Positions 63,175 to 64,000 of a stretch of DNA of 64,000 nt are shown here, one piece after another. The DNA lies in assembly GCF_900115045.1 (NCBI RefSeq), contig NZ_FOVC01000010.1:47174-111173 (forward strand). The letters run 5' to 3'. The notes under the pieces were generated by a model, which did not search any database, was not told the DNA's origin, and saw only the letters and a list, made by a program, of their open reading frames with translations. This DNA is from Izhakiella capsodis. GTDB taxonomy: Bacteria > Pseudomonadota > Gammaproteobacteria > Enterobacterales > Enterobacteriaceae. The position numbers and the translations under genes were made by a program. Within the stretch, counting starts at the first letter, position 1. Each line of letters opens with the position of its first letter.

Positions 63175-64000
63175 TTATGCTGAGGACCGGCAATACATTT
63201 CCGGATCGAAACTCATGCCGGCCAGTGGCGTTGCATGGTCATAGCGTTCCAGCCAGCTGGTATATCCCAATTGATGTATTTCCCCTAAGGTGGCACAGGG
63301 AACTTCATTTGCCTTCAGCAACAGCTTGACCTCCCAGGCATATTCAAATCCCACAAAGTTGCGCACCCACTCGCGCAGCACGGGTAAATCCTGGCCCCAG
63401 GGACTGAAGCGCAGATACTGCTGTAAACTGAGCGGTCCAAAGATAAGCTGAAACTTATGCTGACGATCCTGTACCGTATCGCCGAGGATCGCGCCGTTAC
63501 CCAGCATCAGACAGGCATCGCTGTTGCCGAGTTGGCTTTGGTCATTGGGTTGCAAAAAAATCCACTGAACCGCGAACTCACTGATTTGCACGGGGACTTC
63601 AAAATAATAATGAAGTGCGCCAACCAGCCCTTCAGGGTTGCGGGCTTCACGTATCAGATGTGCAGAAGAAGCAAGGCGTGGATGTAACGGTAAATCGCTG
63701 GGCGGTAACTCTCTGGACTCCAGACCGACAAGGCTACCGACATAAAATGAAAATTTGTCTTCGGCCTGCCTGTCCAGTGATGCGGTGTCCTGTGAGAGAG
63801 ACCAGGCGCGATAAAATTGTGACAGCGCGCGGTGATGGAAAATATCGACAAATTCATTCAGCGTATTGTCGTGGTTTTCACTGCGAGTATAGGCCAGTTC
63901 AGAAATGTGTAATGGCATTGCTCCCTGAGGGCCCCAGACACCTAATCCAAACAGATGCAAATTAATCTTGTCATTTTGCTGTGCGATATGCGCAATCTCA
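63175..64000 (-). CDS. tssG: type VI secretion baseplate protein TssG (5' end outside the window)
   Basis: The minus-strand frame is open from the window edge (EIAHIAQQNDKINLHLFGLG) to a stop at 63175. It contains GVWGPQGAMPLHISELAY, FVDIFHHRALSQFYRAW and LGNGAILGDTVQDRQHKFQL, which are the TssG/ImpH hallmarks. The N-terminal part lies beyond base 64000. TssG forms the baseplate wedge with TssF and TssK. Confidence 0.9.
   Translation of the reverse strand, partial: EIAHIAQQNDKINLHLFGLGVWGPQGAMPLHISELAYTRSENHDNTLNEFVDIFHHRALSQFYRAWSLSQDTASLDRQAEDKFSFYVGSLVGLESRELPPSDLPLHPRLASSAHLIREARNPEGLVGALHYYFEVPVQISEFAVQWIFLQPNDQSQLGNSDACLMLGNGAILGDTVQDRQHKFQLIFGPLSLQQYLRFSPWGQDLPVLREWVRNFVGFEYAWEVKLLLKANEVPCATLGEIHQLGYTSWLERYDHATPLAGMSFDPEMYCRSSA

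Overview
The window is a chromosomal segment of a member of the Enterobacterales, most likely an Erwinia- or Pantoea-like Erwiniaceae. The backbone follows the Escherichia coli gene order around dnaA: pstSCAB-phoU, yieH-adeP, yieE, mnmE-yidC-yidD-rnpA-rpmH, dnaA-dnaN-recF-gyrB, yidA, yidR-yidQ-ibpA. Single ibpA without ibpB, a plant-type sugar-acid cluster and a type VI secretion locus fit Erwiniaceae. The species cannot be fixed from sequence alone. No rRNA, tRNA or CRISPR array was seen.

Layout. 1-1618: uxuR and a long non-coding stretch ending in two Pho boxes. 1619-6243: the pst phosphate uptake operon. 6452-14649: an insertion between phoU and yieH that holds an NleD-like type III effector, a possible downstream small protein and a seven-gene chaperone-usher fimbrial operon. 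14785-28360: conserved core genes for purine uptake, tRNA modification, membrane insertion, RNase P, replication initiation and gyrase. 28424-40897: a low-GC island between gyrB and yidA, full of insertion sequence debris (IS26-like, IS3, IS1, a resolvase remnant). It carries at least four effector-type genes: a cholera-toxin-A-like ADP-ribosyltransferase, an LRR protein with a duplicated LRR module and an unassigned C-terminus, a CNF1-like deamidase, and an OspC-like ADP-riboxanase that is now a pseudogene. 40997-50984: yidA, then a divergent sugar-acid gene cluster in the place E. coli uses for dgo. 51110-53980: an IS6-family remnant, yidR, yidQ and the heat-shock gene ibpA with a sigma-32 promoter and a ROSE-type thermosensor. 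54300-56091: ghrB and tag. 56469-64000: a LuxR-type regulator and part of a type VI secretion locus with a GlcNAc-transferase-like gene and a fimbrillin-like gene among the tss genes.

How it works together. The pst operon is under PhoB control. The effectors resemble families known from animal pathogens (EPEC NleD, Shigella OspC, CNF/VopC, cholera toxin A), yet lack Sec signal peptides and have Ser/Asn/Thr-rich N-termini, as expected of type III substrates. No type III apparatus lies in the window, so secretion is inferred. The sugar-acid cluster (symporter, BNR hydrolase, mutarotase-like protein, DapA-type aldolase, iron alcohol dehydrogenase, four-carbon acid kinase, PdxA2 dehydrogenase) makes chemical sense as a route from a 2-keto-3-deoxy sugar acid to pyruvate and dihydroxyacetone phosphate; the exact substrate is a hypothesis. 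Several genes in the island are broken by single-base changes, which points to ongoing decay.
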